A stretch of DNA of 12,213 bases from Oscillospiraceae bacterium (GTDB lineage Bacteria > Bacillota > Clostridia > Oscillospirales > Ruminococcaceae): assembly GCA_031285645.1 (NCBI GenBank), contig JAITVU010000203.1, positions 1 to 12,213 on the forward strand, written 5' to 3'. The notes under the pieces were generated by a model, which searched no databases, had not been told where the DNA came from, and worked only from the letters and a program-made list of their open reading frames with translations. Of the stretch, positions 11,771 to 12,213 are shown piece by piece; the first letter of the stretch is position 1, and every line of letters begins with the position of its first letter. The translations under genes were made by a program, and so were the position numbers.

Positions 11771-12213
11771 TTAAAAGCAAAAACCGCGCGGCTCTCAGCC
11801 GCCCCGCACTCGATTTCAAAGCGGATGGTGTCGTCCGTCGTGATATATTGGTGCGCGCTGACGGAGTCAAAATACGCCTGATCCCTAAGCGCGTTTTCAA
11901 ATTTGAAGTAATCACTCCGGTCCGTCGCGGTTCCGACAATGGTAAGAGATTTGCCGTGGTAAGTGAAGCTCTCAATGGAGATCGCGTCGTTGAGGCTCTC
12001 ATAGATCGTGACGAACGTGTGAACCTCGTTGACGGGAATCATCTCAAAATTGATATAAGCTGTGGTCACGGCGCCGATGAACTTGATCAGGACGTCAAGC
12101 TTTTGCGGCTGTGTGATGATGTCCGTAAAGCTTGTGGAGTCCTGCGACAGGACGGATGTTACAAACCGGCTTTGCCGGTATAGTGTGCTTTTAGCCACTG
12201 TCTGCGCCGCAAG
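11767..12213 (-). CDS. PilN-like type IV pilus assembly protein (N-terminus beyond window)
   Basis: The frame stays open to the last base, so the gene is cut by the right edge. The GTG at 12198 is probably an internal Val. At least 148 residues are visible. The pattern fits the periplasmic/extracytoplasmic half of PilN-like proteins: a helix (PQKLDVLIKFIGAVTTAY), then ferredoxin-like strands ISIESFTYHGKSLTIVGTAT, a helix (DYFKFENALRDQAYFDSV) and a closing strand IRFEIECG. In the family, an N-terminal membrane helix anchors PilN in the membrane, where it binds PilM and PilO. That helix would be outside the window. The stop codon TAG (11769-11767) falls in the right arm of element C, so the true C-terminus may have been altered by insertion. 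The family call is by fold pattern only. Confidence 0.5.
   Translation of the reverse strand, partial: LAAQTVAKSTLYRQSRFVTSVLSQDSTSFTDIITQPQKLDVLIKFIGAVTTAYINFEMIPVNEVHTFVTIYESLNDAISIESFTYHGKSLTIVGTATDRSDYFKFENALRDQAYFDSVSAHQYITTDDTIRFEIECGAAESRAVFAFN

Noticed and set aside
1..12213. CRISPR array or toxin-antitoxin/defence system
   Set aside because: No regularly spaced repeats and no cas, toxin, nuclease or restriction-modification gene could be recognised; repeats present are isolated hairpins or element ends.

Overview
The window reads like chromosomal DNA of a Gram-positive, anaerobic bacterium of the class Clostridia, probably an Oscillospiraceae-like lineage with moderately high GC. 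This rests on strong AGGAGG-type ribosome binding sites, a paired YdbS/YdbT bacterial-PH-domain operon, a PduL-type phosphotransacylase, a family 4 uracil-DNA glycosylase, a cytidylate-kinase-like protein and a MATE exporter. No rRNA, tRNA, CRISPR array, prophage or transposase gene was found. The taxonomic assignment is an inference from gene content and signals only.

Layout from left to right. At 2-580 (+) lies the 3' end of gyrA with an acidic tail, followed 15 bp later by a 74-residue unknown protein (596-820). A gene-free stretch (821-1385) contains direct and inverted repeats and ends in a bidirectional terminator. On the minus strand, ydbS (3319-2864) and ydbT (2825-1386) form an operon behind an extended -10 promoter. 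A second gene-free stretch (3420-4107) holds a dense cluster of stem-loops, a perfect 18-bp hairpin and a terminator-like hairpin. A Gfo/Idh/MocA-family oxidoreductase (4108-5280, +) converges on a family 4 uracil-DNA glycosylase (5902-5324, -). Back-to-back divergent promoters near 6052-6136 drive the glycosylase and pduL (6271-6849, +). Then, all on the plus strand: a GNAT acetyltransferase (6955-7530), a dCTP deaminase (7582-8112), a cytidylate-kinase-like protein (8674-9303) and a MATE-family transporter (10062-11483). At the right edge a partial minus-strand gene (11767 to beyond 12213) looks like a PilN-type pilus assembly protein.

The genes are mostly single transcription units with housekeeping or accessory roles. 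There is no obvious shared pathway. The closest to a theme is uracil and deoxycytidine nucleotide handling (glycosylase, dCTP deaminase, cytidylate-kinase-like protein), but these are in separate units.

The unusual content is in the long intergenic regions. They hold: a promoter with perfect -35 that runs directly into a strong terminator (9457-9534) and would make an RNA of about 42 nt; a 124-bp element with 15-bp near-perfect terminal inverted repeats (9656-9779); a larger hairpin-rich relative of it (8218-8407) sharing its inner ends; a 167-bp TA-flanked element with 20-bp terminal inverted repeats wedged between two convergent genes (11604-11770); a compact array of stem-loops enclosed by an outer inverted repeat (3582-3731); and five exact intergenic copies of GTTTTAAAC. 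These look like non-autonomous mobile or structured repeats, and they are the best candidates for something undescribed here.
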